A stretch of DNA of 64,000 nt from Chrysogorgia sp. JL179-B06 (GCA_035772405.1 JAYKKM010000204.1:409501-473500), one strand, 5' to 3'. Shown: positions 10,906 through 20,754, numbered from the stretch's first letter. Translations and numbers: made by a program. The notes: generated by a model from the letters alone, not told the origin.

Positions 10906-12233
10906 CTATATATAATATACATGTATGTATGACACAACGATGATGTACTGTGTCGTGTAATAATAGCATTTGCATTAGTTCTGTTTTGTTTTTTGAACCT
11001 CACATTTATCCGAGACAGTACCCGCGTACGCTCACATATTCGTTACCAATGACCGATAAAAAGCACACGACACAAGAACGCTGAAGGAAAGGCTTTTTAC
11101 TGCTTGCCTCAGCGTATTTTTTGGCTGATTTATTTCAATATTCATTGTGCTGGAGTTCTCAAAATACTCAATTCTACTGTTTTTTTCAAACTTACAAAGT
11201 CTTGGCAGCATGTCCGTTAACACTATTTCCACTATTATATAATTTATTTTATACAACCTGCTTTAAACAACATGAGTTTCCACTATTTACAGTGTTAAGT
11301 GATTTAATACATAAAATATAAATATATCTCGGTACTGTGAATTAGTTTCCACTGGCTGCTGCAAGGCTCAAGGTCTTCACAACAGGAGTTTCCACTATTT
11401 ACAGTGATCTTTGTACTGTAAATTAGTTTCCACTGGGATCTAAATTTAACTATGTATAGTAGTTGTCAAAAGGTTCTCAGGAATAGATGGTCGTACAAAT
11501 GGATCTTTGCATTGTTTTCCCAGATATTTTATGGCTGCATTCTGCAATGTTTTCCCAACAGTATATATATATAATTGTGCCAAGAGAAAATACATCACTT
11601 GAAGTGCTAACTCGCTGACCTCTCAAAACGTCTAGGGCTATATGTTGATAAAACTTTGTATACCTCCTAGCTGATGCCTTGAAATAAGACAAGCTTTGCC
11701 AAAATCTATAACAAAACCCCTTTGCTGTGATACAAGTACATTATTTGAATGTGTTTAACAGCTTCTGTGATGTCAACACAAACAGAGATCCACTCATTGG
11801 TGCTAAGCAGTGATTGCTTTGCCATAATTTGCTGTAATAACTGATGTACAGTTATCGATTCCATATTATCACCAATGATTCCATTACCAATGAATATGGT
11901 CTATGTTCAATTTGCACTCCAAGCAAGTGTGGAATACATGGATGTGTTAAGGTGTTCATGCACTGTGCTTCATTGATAACAGCTTTTAAATCTGATGCTA
12001 CTAACTGCTTTTCAAGAACAATCATTCCGAATCGTTTGTATCTCTTTAATATACATTCTCCAAATGGTCCAGAACAATGTTTGTACAAGGGTTGTGCTCT
12101 AGTGGTGCTAATTCACTAGGGCTGATCTGATTTACTGAGGTATCAATCCGTGTTTGTGAAGAGTCCCCAATTCCAGCAGTGGCCATTGTAACCTAAAATA
12201 TGAAGATATAGCATGTAGTTTACTTACATTTGA

Positions 12234-12712
12234 ATATTATGTATCAGTCAAATCCAACCATGCCCCCCAGGCATTTGAAACGTTGACGAATCCTAGGGGT
12301 GGGGAATTTGAACCCACAGTAATGTGAGCCTTATTCCCTTTGGGCAGCACCATAGCATTGCTACAACCCAGAAAACGTGTTGTTCAAGTGTGATTCGATC
12401 ATGGAGGAGTTTTAGCCTTAAGTCTACAGCCTACAGTAGACAGATTTAGGTTCGAATCCCGGCCGGGTCAAGTAGAGTTTTCTCTACTTGAGAAAAAACA
12501 TTGTCCGGTATGGTTTGTCACTCGGAGTAACCATTTACATCATTAGCATTTATATAATAATTTGATATTTGAAAATTGATGTTGTCCCCTGGACCACAGG
12601 GCATTTCATCTCCACTACAGGGAATTAGCAGCATTTTGGAAAAAAAATTAAATGCCAGGGGGGATGGGCATGCTTGAATTTGACTGATACATTAATATTA
12701 TTTGTATTTCAA
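12234..12712. mobile_element. MITE-like element inside the kinase pseudogene intron
   Basis: The two ends are inverted copies of each other. The left reads AATATTATGTATCAGTCAAA then CCATGCCCCCCAGGCATTT. The right, on the opposite strand, reads AATATTAATGTATCAGTCAA then CATGCC...CCTGGCATTT. The terminal inverted repeat is about 45 bases with several mismatches. No coding capacity is seen. The exact ends and target duplication are not clear. Confidence 0.5.
12449..12459 (+). other. tRNA-like B box, possible SINE
   Basis: GGTTCGAATCC matches the RNA polymerase III B-box consensus exactly. It is followed by CGGCCGGGTCA and a short AGTAGAG/CTCTACT hairpin, as in tRNA-derived SINEs. The flanking bases do not fold into a tRNA T-stem, so it is not a tRNA gene. 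No A box is obvious upstream. Confidence 0.3.
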
Positions 12713-13296
12713 AATGTGGGTTGACCATGGTGTGAAAATGAACATTTAATCAAAATAATTTCACTATCCTTGACAAATTGAATATACCACAAATGTTTTT
12801 TTTAAAATTCGGAATATTTATTTGAAACGTTAATAGCCTATGAGGAGGCTGTGTGCGTACAGTATGTATTTTTTAAAACAATTGTTTCTACCTTTCTAAT
12901 ATGAGTTTGGATTGGTATTTTTCGTCGAAGCTCTCTTGTTTCGTTGCATAAGTTCTTCCATTTTGAGTAGTATTTTTCAGCGACTATTTTCTGCTCGTTG
13001 ATACCATCACTAATCTTGCATGCTATGACAGCAGCAGCCGAGCGCTTATCGAAAGCGCGCTGTTGTCGTCGACGCTTTTTCCTGGATTTCTCATTTTCCT
13101 CCTTGTTCTCGATCATATTCAAATCTGGCTTACCCATCTGTTGGCAATATAAGATACAAGGAAATATACAGACTGGCTCCCGTATAGAAGTTGCGCAAAA
13201 AGATCACGAGTAGATTGATTTTACCACCGAGCTTAACCTTATTTGGCTTTGCACTGATTACCGAAATATTTCAGCGAATCAGAGAAGGTCTTTGTA

Positions 13297-13332
13297 GCAC
13301 AGAATAAATACTGTTGAGTATTTATTCTGTGC
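13297..13332. repeat. Perfect 16-bp hairpin
   Basis: GCACAGAATAAATACT is followed by the loop GTTG and then its exact reverse complement. A third, one-mismatch half copy (AGTATTTATTTTGTGC) lies at 13357-13372. It may be the core of a foldback element. No gene is associated with it. Confidence 0.75.
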
Positions 13333-13629
13333 AGTGTGCACAGGGTTCTGTGGAAGAGTATTTATTTTGTGCCCAGGTTGGGCTTGAAACATGAAAGGAT
13401 GATGCTTGCCATGCCGAAGAAACAGATTGGATGTTTGGATCGGAGCACAATTAATTGGCTGTTAAGTTGCAGTTTCCAGAAATTGGATGACCAGAATATA
13501 AGCAGATTCAGGTAGGCTTATGCTAAATTAATTTTAGTTTCGAGTGTTTCGTTTGCTTCTTTCGAGATTTTGGTGCCTCCTAAAGGAACCGTTGTTTTTT
13601 TGGCTCTTAAAAACCGTTTGTTTATATTT

Positions 13630-14549
13630 GCCATTCTTTCAGCAGGGCTTTTGCATATTTAATTTTGTCCACCAACAGCTTTGACTTGTCCACGCACAGC
13701 AACTGCAGGGAACAGGCAAGCTTGCAGTTGTTGAGAGCATCTTTTAGCTTTCCAAGTTCACGAGAAACTCTGGTGTGCATAAGTACTCTTCTCTGCATTC
13801 CGTGTTTTGTGGGCTATCTTTAAGTTTTTTTCTTGCCTTGTCATAATTCCTGACCTCCACTTTGCCCCAAGATGAATGCCAGGGCCTGTCCATGTTTGGT
13901 TAGATGATTCGTTGCTGCGTTGTCTACAGAAAAATAATGCACAATGTTATAAAAACTGGCTGTTTTGAATATATGTAGGGAGGATGACAGTAGTGCAATA
14001 TTTAAATTAATAATATGTTTAAAGTACAGTGATTTAAAGTCTGAATTTTTACCTTTAACCATTGCTCCAGCCCCTTAACTTGCTACTGAGAGCTGTTCAG
14101 ACTCATTACCACCATGTTCATTGTCAATATTTATTTCTTCATTGTTGCAAGTATGAACAGTTATCTTCCTACCACTATCTGCTTTCTCACCAGACATTTC
14201 AAAATCATCTGCATCAATTTCATCCACACTAACCAAAATGCCACTTTCATCAGCCTCAATTGAATTATCCAAACCGCATTCCTCAACACCAGATACATTT
14301 CCATCAACACCAGTCAATTCTGGTTTTATTAACTAATGCCACTTCCATACAACGTCCCTCCACACCGCAGATATCTTCCTACACACCATCGAAAACATTC
14401 TGCACATTGTTTGCAACATCAGAACCAGATTCATCAACACCAGATCTTACCAATGACCCCTCATCACAATTCCCCTTACCATGCCTATTCTCAACATCAA
14501 CATCAACATTATTAAATATTTCCATATTCCCATTATCCTCGATACGTTC
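13630..14549 (-). pseudogene. Unrecognised acidic gene remnant
   Basis: Minus-strand frames from 14549 to 14075 are rich in D, E, N, G and V (for example NNVDVDVENRHGKGN and DESGILVSVDEIDADDFEM). They are followed by a possible exon end (QVKGLEQWLK|GTAAAA near 14045). A further block at 13800-13630 (RVSRELGKLKDALNNCKLAC, then LLVDKIKYAKALLKEWQI) looks helical. Frames are broken by stops. It abuts the truncated end of the outer BEL element directly. I do not recognise the family. Confidence 0.35.
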
Positions 14550-14808
14550 GTAGATCTTAGCGAGTTTTCGAAGGATTCCTCTCTTGGTTGGCTCAACAGT
14601 CTCGGATGGTAGTTTAAGTTTCAGTTCATCTCTATCTTTGTCCCAACTTAGTCCCAACAGGCTGGCTTGGGTGTTTTCAGGCTGCGAGAGTTGCTGTTTA
14701 GCGTACGTTTTATCAACGTCTTGCTCATCTTCTCCCCCTTCAAGCTTTGGGACATTTGAGTTCCACTTATGCAATTGAAAACCAGCATCTTCAAAAATCT
14801 TAATGGAT
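14550..14808 (-). pseudogene. Outer BEL/Pao element (B), RT-connection fragment left of the nested insertion
   Basis: The minus frame reads IKIFEDAGFQLHKWNSN, YAKQQL, LLGLSWDKDRDEL and GILRKLAKIY. This is the region just after the YVDD box in BEL/Pao polymerases and matches the same region of the inner element. Homology stops abruptly after KIY at about 14550, where unrelated acidic sequence begins. The frame continues exactly into the other side of the insertion at 20755 when the inner element and one copy of GGAT are ignored. Confidence 0.85.
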
Positions 14809-15051
14809 TGTGCGAATTTGTTTAGTTTAAGATATAGTATCCAACACAAGTCACAAAAGGTTTTAAAGGTTTTATTTCACAGGTCACAGATCACGTTCAC
14901 GCTTCGCTCGCTTACACTTCCGACCGAATCACAAACAGTCATTTGACACTTATTTACCCCCTGCAATCATTACGTCAGAGTTCAATGTCACTTCCGTTAG
15001 AATTGAATCAACTTATTTCCGGAACTATAAAATATAGGTTAATTCCGGACA
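14809..15051 (-). repeat. 3' LTR of BEL element A
   Basis: This copy is 243 bases, identical to the copy at 20512-20754 except at three bases (TGTGCGAATTTG against TGTGATAATTTC at the end of the LTR). Its outer end touches GGAT, half of the target duplication. Confidence 0.95.
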
Positions 15052-15052
15052 C

Positions 15053-15063
15053 ACTCCCCCATG
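15053..15063 (-). other. Polypurine tract of BEL element A
   Basis: On the minus strand ATGGGGGAGTG lies immediately before the 3' LTR (which begins TGTCCGG). This is the expected place for the plus-strand primer of reverse transcription. Confidence 0.75.
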
Positions 15064-15170
15064 TATAGTCTCGATAGAGATATACATGCTATTGCTCAAT
15101 CTCTCACGCTAAATATAACAATAATTATAAATGCTACTTAAATGTTCGATAAATGTTTTAAACTGTTTGT

Positions 15171-15875
15171 TCAGTTCTCGTTTTCAGCTAGCTCTTGAAT
15201 CCGCGCTAAAGCTGCTGCCGCTGCATCTCTCCGGGGCCTTGGTTGGTATTCAGGGGCATGAGGGTTGAGTGGTGGGGCTTGCTTTCGATCACAGGATAAC
15301 TCCAGGGGAAATAGATGCTGAATGGCACGTTCCAAGATACTTTTACTGGTCTTCAATTTCGCTCCCCGTACGATACCATCTCTCCCCTTGATAAGTCGGG
15401 TTACCACAGCCAGTTTCCATAGGTTTCTTGATTGTTGCTCATCTCGAATAATGACTACTTCTCCAATTTTGGGGTAAGTTGTTTCCTCTCCTCCGGGTCG
15501 TCGATGTTGTTCTCGCAAACTGCGCACATACTCTCGGCTCCATCTTTTCCAAACTACTTCTTTGCACCTTTTCAGGAACTTAGCCCGTTTCTTCAGATCG
15601 TATTCGGTAATGTGGTATGCTTCCAGTTCAGGAAGGTAGTTCGGGTTAATCTGAAGCATCGAATTTGGTGTCAGGATCGGTTGTTGTACGTCATCTTCCA
15701 AATACGTGAGTGGACGGTTGTTTAGGGTAACTTCCACGTCCAGTACCACTTCTTCTAGTTCTGACCATTTGAGTGTTCCATTTCCGATAGTTTTGTAGAA
15801 TGCATTCTTGAATAACCCGATAAGTCGTTCGAATTGGCCCCCCACCAGGGGGCCCGACTTAGATTGAAACGCCAC
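15171..15875 (-). pseudogene. BEL element A: pol C-terminus (end of integrase and C-terminal domain)
   Basis: This frame continues the integrase after a one-base loss in a run of six G at 15838-15843 (C on the plus strand). It carries the third catalytic region (GGQFERLIGLFKNAF, whose E is the DDE glutamate), then VEVTLNNRPLTYLEDD, and the BEL-specific C-terminal domain (VVIIRDEQQSRNLWKLAVV and HLFPLELS). The product would end at 15171, about 120 bases before the 3' LTR. The frame break separates this part from the rest of the polyprotein. Confidence 0.88.
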
Positions 15876-18800
15876 TTTGTACCCATACTGGCAAGGAAAC
15901 TGTTGAACTTCTCATCTTCTTGTACTTGTTTTAACCATTTTTCTGTTGCCTTAAAGGTAGTTCCATTGTCGGAATAAACTAACTCAGGTCTTCCTCTTCT
16001 TGCGATAAACTTTTTTAAACACAGGATGAAATCATCAGCCTCCAACGAATTTACCAACTCTAGATGCACTGCTCTCGTCAGACTACAAGCAAACAGAGCC
16101 AGATACGCTTTTCTTTCTTGCTTAGATTTAATTTGGTACTTGATTGGACCAGCAAAGTCCACTCCTACCACTTGAAATGGCATACTTCCTTCAGTTCGAG
16201 TGCTTGGTAAACTTGCCGGTGGAGGTGCTTGGAACGCTTTCACCTGGAATCTTCTACACCCATGACAATTCCTTCTTATCTTCTTAACTAAGCTTCGAAG
16301 TCGCGGAACCCAATAATGCTCTCGTACTTTAGCCATTGTCAATCCGACACCGCCATGCAGAGTTGAGACATGTTCTTGGTAAGCTAACAGCGACGTGAAA
16401 GGGTGCTTGTCTGGTAGGTATATCGGGTACTCTCCAGTAATTCGACCACGGCATTCCAGGATCTGTTGCTCGTTGAGTTGAAGATTTAGCTGGAGTTGAT
16501 CGGCTTGGAAATGCGTGTCTTGTTGTGCTGCTTGTTGAACTCGCCTTATCCACCATAATTTCTGCTGTTGAACTTCTTCAATATTGATTGGACCACTCTT
16601 CCTTTCTTGTGGTTTATTCTTGCAGTTCCAAATGAAGCGTTGTATCCTTGCTCCTATTCTTAAAACTTTAGGCAGCTTGTGCTTATCGAGAAGGAGGTCG
16701 AAGGCATCTTGCTTGTTGGAAACTGCGGCGAAGATTTCTTGCCTTACTTTGGCTTCTGCTTTGGTTTCGGTGGTCGATAACAACGTTACATCTGGTGGCC
16801 ATTCAGCACGATTCCGTAACCATTTTGGGCCTTCTCTCCAGAGTTGGTTACTCACCGCATTTCCTCCCCTACTTCCTAGGTCGGCAGGATTCTCATGTGT
16901 TGGTACATGATGCCAGGTAACTTGCTTGTGTTGCTGAATCTTTTGGACGCGATTGGCTACGAACTGACGATAATCACCCTTTCCCTTAATCCAGTAGAGC
17001 GCCACCGTTGAATCTAGCCAGCAATGGGTCTCTACTTCCTGAGAGTTTAGAGTCTCTTCCACGTTAGATACGAGGTTCACCGCCATATGACCAGCTATTA
17101 ACTCCAAACGCGGGATGGTCAAGTTACGTTTCGCGATACGAGATTTTGCACATACCAATCCTTGGGTTACCTCTTGTACTTGGTGTACAACTGCGTAGAC
17201 TGCGCTACTGATCCCCCGAGAGCTTGCATCTCCGAATGCATGTAAAATAATCTTCGAGGTTGGAAGACGGTGTGGCGTGAGTGGACGAGGTACAATGAAG
17301 TTTTCCGTCAACGAATCTTTCCAATCTTTCCAGCGTTTCAGAAGTGGGTCAGGAAGTCTTGTATCCCATGCTATCTTGGTATCACAAATGTCACGATATA
17401 GTAGTTTGGCAGTCAGCGTGGTTGGTGATACAAGGCCTAACGGGTCGTAAATCTTGGCAAGTTGGGAGAGGACACCCCTCTTTGTTGTGCAGTCTTCTAC
17501 CTTGAGGATAACGCTGATGGCATCCTGCTCTCTGTCCCAAGGTAGGCCCAGTAATTTCCCTTCGAGTGGTCCACCTCCTCCAAGGTGTTGTTTGGCATAG
17601 GTCACTTCTGAGTCAGTTGATGCTTCACCAGGTGCTTCTAGCTGAATGTCATTCGAGTGCCATTTATGTATGGTGAATGTTGCGTCTTCAAACACTTTTG
17701 TAGTGATCGCCTTCTTTTCTTTGGTTTCTTCCACTGTAATACCACCGGTCATTAGGTCATCAACATAGAGGCCGTTGCGCAACTCTTCAACAAGCGTTGG
17801 GAACCGATCTTTCCAGGAGTCAAGGTGTTGGTGGAGAACTCCTGCAAGAAGGAATGGCGAAGATGTTAGACCAAATAATGCTCTTGTAAATCGGTATACT
17901 TTCAACTCGTCACTGTTTGGCTCTTTCCAATGGAAACGTAAAGAGTCCCTCTCTTCCTTCTTGATTCTGATCTGCAAGAAGGCTCTCTTGAGGTCGCCGG
18001 TGAGAAGAATTGGATGAAATCTCGCTCTTACTACGATGTCCCACAGCTGGTTTTGGAGAGGCGGTCCAGGGTGTAGGCAATCATTCAATGAAGGTTGATT
18101 GATTGTTTCTCTTGCTGATGCATCATAGACAATGCGAAGTTTGGTGCTTTCTGCTTCCTTTTTGGTCACGCCCTTGTGTGGAATATAGAATTCCTTTCCA
18201 ATGGGCTCCTTTGGTGTTGTTTCGATTATGCCTTCCTGTAACTGATCTTGAATAATGTTATTATATTCTTCATAAATCCCGTCCTTCTTCAGCTTTCGAA
18301 TTAGTTGTTCCAGTCGCCTCTTACTCCCCATCTCATTTGTTGCCAAAGTTGGATGATTTCCTTTCCATGGTAGATTGGTTAGATACCAGCCAGCTTCATT
18401 TCTCTCTAATTGCTCTTGGAATTCCTTGTAGACAATTTGTTGATCATCTTCGTGTGTGTCTGCAAGTCCAAGTACATCTAGAGCACAGAGCTGTTCGTAG
18501 TCTGTGGTGGTAGTTTGGGTAAAAAGGACTGGGCTCTCTTCATCTTCTCTTCCTGGTGACATGATGGTCCATCCAAGAAGTGTTTTTTCTGCAACAGGTT
18601 GTCCAAGCAAACCGACTTTCTGTGATGTTGCTGTCTTGACGGCTGCATACTCGCTAGCACCCAAAACCACATGAATTGGGAATTGCTTTCTCTTGTCGGG
18701 ATCATCAATTTTCACTCCTTTGAGATGGTTGTACTTCTCCAACAGTTCGTTGTAGTTGGGATTATTGGCCATCATAAGTTGAGGTTTGTCGACCTTTGAT

Positions 18801-19999
18801 AACTCAATCTTCATGCTGAACTTCCCATCGACTGCAGCTAGATTGGCAGAATATATCTCTACTTTGGTGGTTCTGGAACTAAGCATCATTTCCACTCTTC
18901 TTGTCTTTACTTCTTTAGGCTTTTTCTTGAGAATATCAATCAGCTTGGCTGATGCATATGAGCTACCAGCCCCAGTGTCTAAGAGAGCATGAGTCTTGAT
19001 GCCATCTATTTCAACAAGAATTATGGGGTATATTACATCCTTTTCTTCCTGACCACGCGCGGCCAACACTGGTTCTGTCTTAGGTTTGGCTTCTTTGGGC
19101 GCGTTGCAAATTGACGTGTGATGTCTCTTGCAACAGTTCCTACAAGTCGCTGTGCTTCTACACTCCGAAGCTCGATGTGCTGGTCCTGTGCAATTAAAAC
19201 ACAGTTTCTTGGTCGCTAAGATGTTCTTGCGTTCTTCTGCTGTCTTAACTGAGTCGCATGCCGAAGACCGATGATCACTGGCATTACAATACACACAAGC
19301 TCGTGGTTTCTCAGCTCCTTGATTTCTATTTTGCTGTGTCTGGTACATCCCTTGGCTTCGTCGGTCTCGTTTCTTTGGTGGATCATCAAATTTCACATCT
19401 TCAACGACAGGATTTCTGCGGGTCCAGAATTTCAAGGCTTCGGCGAACTGTACGAAGTTCCAACTTTCCCAGCTCGAGTCGTTTCTCACGAGATCTCCTC
19501 TGATAGCAGATAACTTATCCAGAATCATAGACACTGTTCCATTGATTGCGTCGAGTTGTTTAAGTGTTTGCAGAGATTGCACACAGTAGGCCAATTTCTC
19601 GTAGAAATCGTGTATTTTCTTCACGTTTACTGAGCCGATGTTAGGTAGATCCATTATTTCTTTCACATACGTTTTCACAATCTCACTGTTTTTTCCAAAA
19701 CGATCCTCGACAATGGAAATAGCTCGGTTATAGCCTTCGGCTGTATGTGGTAGAGCTTCGATGGTCTTTCTTGCTTTTTCACACAGCAATTCCCTCAGAT
19801 AAGAGAACTTGCTTACTGCAGGTACGCCGCTCTTGTCGATTGTTTCCGAATACAGGCTCCAAAATCGTGGCCAGTCGGCATAAGTACCCTTGAATCTGGT
19901 GATTTGAAGTTTGGGTAACTTCGCTTGTAATTTGAGCGCGTCGTTGTATGTCTGCGCTGATTTGACATCTGGTTTAGTAATTTCAGCTTGTAGTTTCAC
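15755..19999 (-). CDS. BEL element A: gag-pol polyprotein (1414 codons, main frame)
   Basis: Domains appear in order. The C-terminal part of gag holds the conserved LPKLQITRFKGTYADWPRFW block. CCHC-type knuckles lie near residues 238-300 (CVYCN, CFNC, CRNCCKRHH). The aspartic protease is at about 341 (LLDTGAGSS). The reverse transcriptase has LTGDLKRAFLQIRI and YVDDLMTGG at about 743. RNase H starts near 921 (HAFGDASSRG, with LELIAGHMAVN). The integrase has a zinc-binding region near 1210-1250 and catalytic aspartates in VDFAGP (about 1281) and SDNG (about 1345). The order protease-RT-RNaseH-integrase with YVDD and the C-terminal domain is that of BEL/Pao. The N-terminus of gag is in another frame because of the 13-base duplication, so the listed start is only the first in-frame ATG. 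Confidence 0.92.
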   Translation of the reverse strand: MKLQAEITKPDVKSAQTYNDALKLQAKLPKLQITRFKGTYADWPRFWSLYSETIDKSGVPAVSKFSYLRELLCEKARKTIEALPHTAEGYNRAISIVEDRFGKNSEIVKTYVKEIMDLPNIGSVNVKKIHDFYEKLAYCVQSLQTLKQLDAINGTVSMILDKLSAIRGDLVRNDSSWESWNFVQFAEALKFWTRRNPVVEDVKFDDPPKKRDRRSQGMYQTQQNRNQGAEKPRACVYCNASDHRSSACDSVKTAEERKNILATKKLCFNCTGPAHRASECRSTATCRNCCKRHHTSICNAPKEAKPKTEPVLAARGQEEKDVIYPIILVEIDGIKTHALLDTGAGSSYASAKLIDILKKKPKEVKTRRVEMMLSSRTTKVEIYSANLAAVDGKFSMKIELSKVDKPQLMMANNPNYNELLEKYNHLKGVKIDDPDKRKQFPIHVVLGASEYAAVKTATSQKVGLLGQPVAEKTLLGWTIMSPGREDEESPVLFTQTTTTDYEQLCALDVLGLADTHEDDQQIVYKEFQEQLERNEAGWYLTNLPWKGNHPTLATNEMGSKRRLEQLIRKLKKDGIYEEYNNIIQDQLQEGIIETTPKEPIGKEFYIPHKGVTKKEAESTKLRIVYDASARETINQPSLNDCLHPGPPLQNQLWDIVVRARFHPILLTGDLKRAFLQIRIKKEERDSLRFHWKEPNSDELKVYRFTRALFGLTSSPFLLAGVLHQHLDSWKDRFPTLVEELRNGLYVDDLMTGGITVEETKEKKAITTKVFEDATFTIHKWHSNDIQLEAPGEASTDSEVTYAKQHLGGGGPLEGKLLGLPWDREQDAISVILKVEDCTTKRGVLSQLAKIYDPLGLVSPTTLTAKLLYRDICDTKIAWDTRLPDPLLKRWKDWKDSLTENFIVPRPLTPHRLPTSKIILHAFGDASSRGISSAVYAVVHQVQEVTQGLVCAKSRIAKRNLTIPRLELIAGHMAVNLVSNVEETLNSQEVETHCWLDSTVALYWIKGKGDYRQFVANRVQKIQQHKQVTWHHVPTHENPADLGSRGGNAVSNQLWREGPKWLRNRAEWPPDVTLLSTTETKAEAKVRQEIFAAVSNKQDAFDLLLDKHKLPKVLRIGARIQRFIWNCKNKPQERKSGPINIEEVQQQKLWWIRRVQQAAQQDTHFQADQLQLNLQLNEQQILECRGRITGEYPIYLPDKHPFTSLLAYQEHVSTLHGGVGLTMAKVREHYWVPRLRSLVKKIRRNCHGCRRFQVKAFQAPPPASLPSTRTEGSMPFQVVGVDFAGPIKYQIKSKQERKAYLALFACSLTRAVHLELVNSLEADDFILCLKKFIARRGRPELVYSDNGTTFKATEKWLKQVQEDEKFNSFLASMGTKWRFNLSRAPWWGANSNDLSGYSRMHSTKLSEMEHSNGQN

Positions 20000-20072
20000 C
20001 TTGGCTTTGTGTAGTTTGAGTTCGAATTGTAGTTGTTTTTCGCGCTCCTGATTCTCTCTTTCGGCTTTCTTG

Positions 20073-20456
20073 TCACGCTGTTGTTGTTCTATTTTTACGT
20101 CTAGATTTTGCGTCTAGATTTTGCAACCATTCTTCCAACATCTCGATCGTAGCGTCGGCTTCTTCCATCTTGTTTTCAACCTCGGTGTTCCACTTGTCAA
20201 TTTCATCTTCATTGATGCTTTCGGCGATTTTACTTGCTTCAACTTTCCTTCGCAATTGGTTTACTTCGGATAGTGTTTCTTTCAAAGTTTCGACGTGTCT
20301 GGCAATTAGTCGCTTCTTTCCTGTATTTAGGACCGATTCGGCTTTCTCTCTCGCTCGATATAACTGCGTAATCTTCGTCTGCAGACTAGTTTCGCATGTT
20401 TGGTCGTTTGTTGTTGTCGCCAAGCTCGTCGCTGCTTCGTTGTTTTTCACTGACAT
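20073..20456 (-). pseudogene. BEL element A: gag N-terminus
   Basis: The frame starts MSVKNNEAATSLATTT at 20456, about 40 bases inside the primer-binding site. It encodes a helical, heptad-rich segment (LYRAREKAESVL, LSEVNQLRRKVEAS, ATIEMLEEWLQNL) like the first 100 residues of BEL/Pao gag proteins. It runs into the 13-base tandem duplication at 20099-20124, which shifts it to an early stop at 20073. The equivalent gag of element B continues without a break at this place. Confidence 0.85.
20099..20124. repeat. 13-bp tandem duplication disrupting gag of element A
   Basis: GTCTAGATTTTGC occurs twice in direct tandem (20099-20111 and 20112-20124). Thirteen is not a multiple of three, so the duplication alone accounts for the frame change between the two gag parts. 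Confidence 0.9.
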
Positions 20457-20491
20457 ATTCGTCGCTTTCTCTTTCGATATGGGTGTTCAGT

Positions 20492-20509
20492 GTCCCATCG
20501 GGGGTGCCA
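20492..20509 (-). other. Primer-binding site of BEL element A
   Basis: Two bases inside the 5' LTR the minus strand reads TGGCACCCCCGATGGGAC. TGG complements the CCA end of a tRNA. Element B has the same position and a closely similar sequence. I cannot name the tRNA with certainty. Confidence 0.75.
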
Positions 20510-20511
20510 CG

Positions 20512-20754
20512 TGTGATAATTTCTTTAGTTTAAGATATAGTATCCAACACAAGTCACAAAAGGTTTTAAAGGTTTTATTTCACAGGTCACAGATCACGTT
20601 CACGCTTCGCTCGCTTACACTTCCGACCGAATCACAAACAGTCATTTGACACTTATTTACCCCCTGCAATCATTACGTCAGAGTTCAATGTCACTTCCGT
20701 TAGAATTGAATCAACTTATTTCCGGAACTATAAAATATAGGTTAATTCCGGACA
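20512..20754 (-). repeat. 5' LTR of BEL element A
   Basis: This 243-base LTR runs TG...CA, with TGTCCGGAAT at its minus-strand start. It contains AACCTATATTTTATAG as a possible TATA region and an AATAAAACC-like signal (on the minus strand). Its outer edge is followed by GGAT, matching the left side. Confidence 0.95.

Larger units (their letters stand above)
8641..11476. other. Stretch without a convincing gene
   Basis: No open frame here resembles a protein I recognise and no splice-compatible series is visible. The stretch holds a degenerate hammerhead-like motif at 9225, a pair of 76-base direct repeats (10371 and 10830), and a small duplication near 11273-11435 in which GAGTTTCCACTATTTACAG and AATTAGTTTCCACTGG each occur twice. 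It is probably decayed repeat DNA. Confidence 0.5.
11477..13137 (-). pseudogene. Protein-kinase pseudogene (two exons)
   Basis: Exon 1 (13137-12904) begins MGKPDLN and is very basic (RKKRRRQQR) with a coiled-coil-like EKYYSKWKNLCNETREL segment. It ends in AAAG|GTAGAA. Exon 2 follows TTTTAG at about 12194 in the same phase (0). It contains a glycine-loop-like GPFGEC, an N-lobe with NEAQCMNTLTHPCIPHLLGV, SLVMES, then NNVLVSQQRGFVIDFGKAC (the DFG motif) and VLRGQRVSTSSDVFSLG. Kinases of this kind are multicopy in cnidarians and sponges. Frame changes occur at about 12090, 11870, 11750 and 11690. The HRD-type catalytic loop between VKHIQ and NNVLV is deleted. It cannot encode an active kinase. 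Confidence 0.75.
14809..20754 (-). mobile_element. BEL/Pao LTR retrotransposon A, nearly intact, nested
   Basis: This is a complete element on the minus strand with two 243-base LTRs that start TG and end CA. It has a primer-binding site next to the 5' LTR, a purine tract next to the 3' LTR, and a gag-protease-RT-RNaseH-integrase coding region. It is flanked by the 4-base direct repeat GGAT (14805-14808 and 20755-20758). The LTRs differ at only three positions, all within the outermost 12 bases, so the insertion is recent. Two lesions break the reading frame: a 13-base tandem duplication in gag and a one-base loss in a G run in the integrase. Confidence 0.93.

Noticed and set aside
12401..12480. 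Possible tRNA gene at GGTTCGAATCC
   Set aside because: Only the B box matches. No acceptor stem or T-stem can be formed from the flanks.
16329..19513. Several frames of 60-110 codons on both strands across the BEL A pol region
   Set aside because: They are shadows of the long gag-pol frame, which carries all the catalytic motifs.
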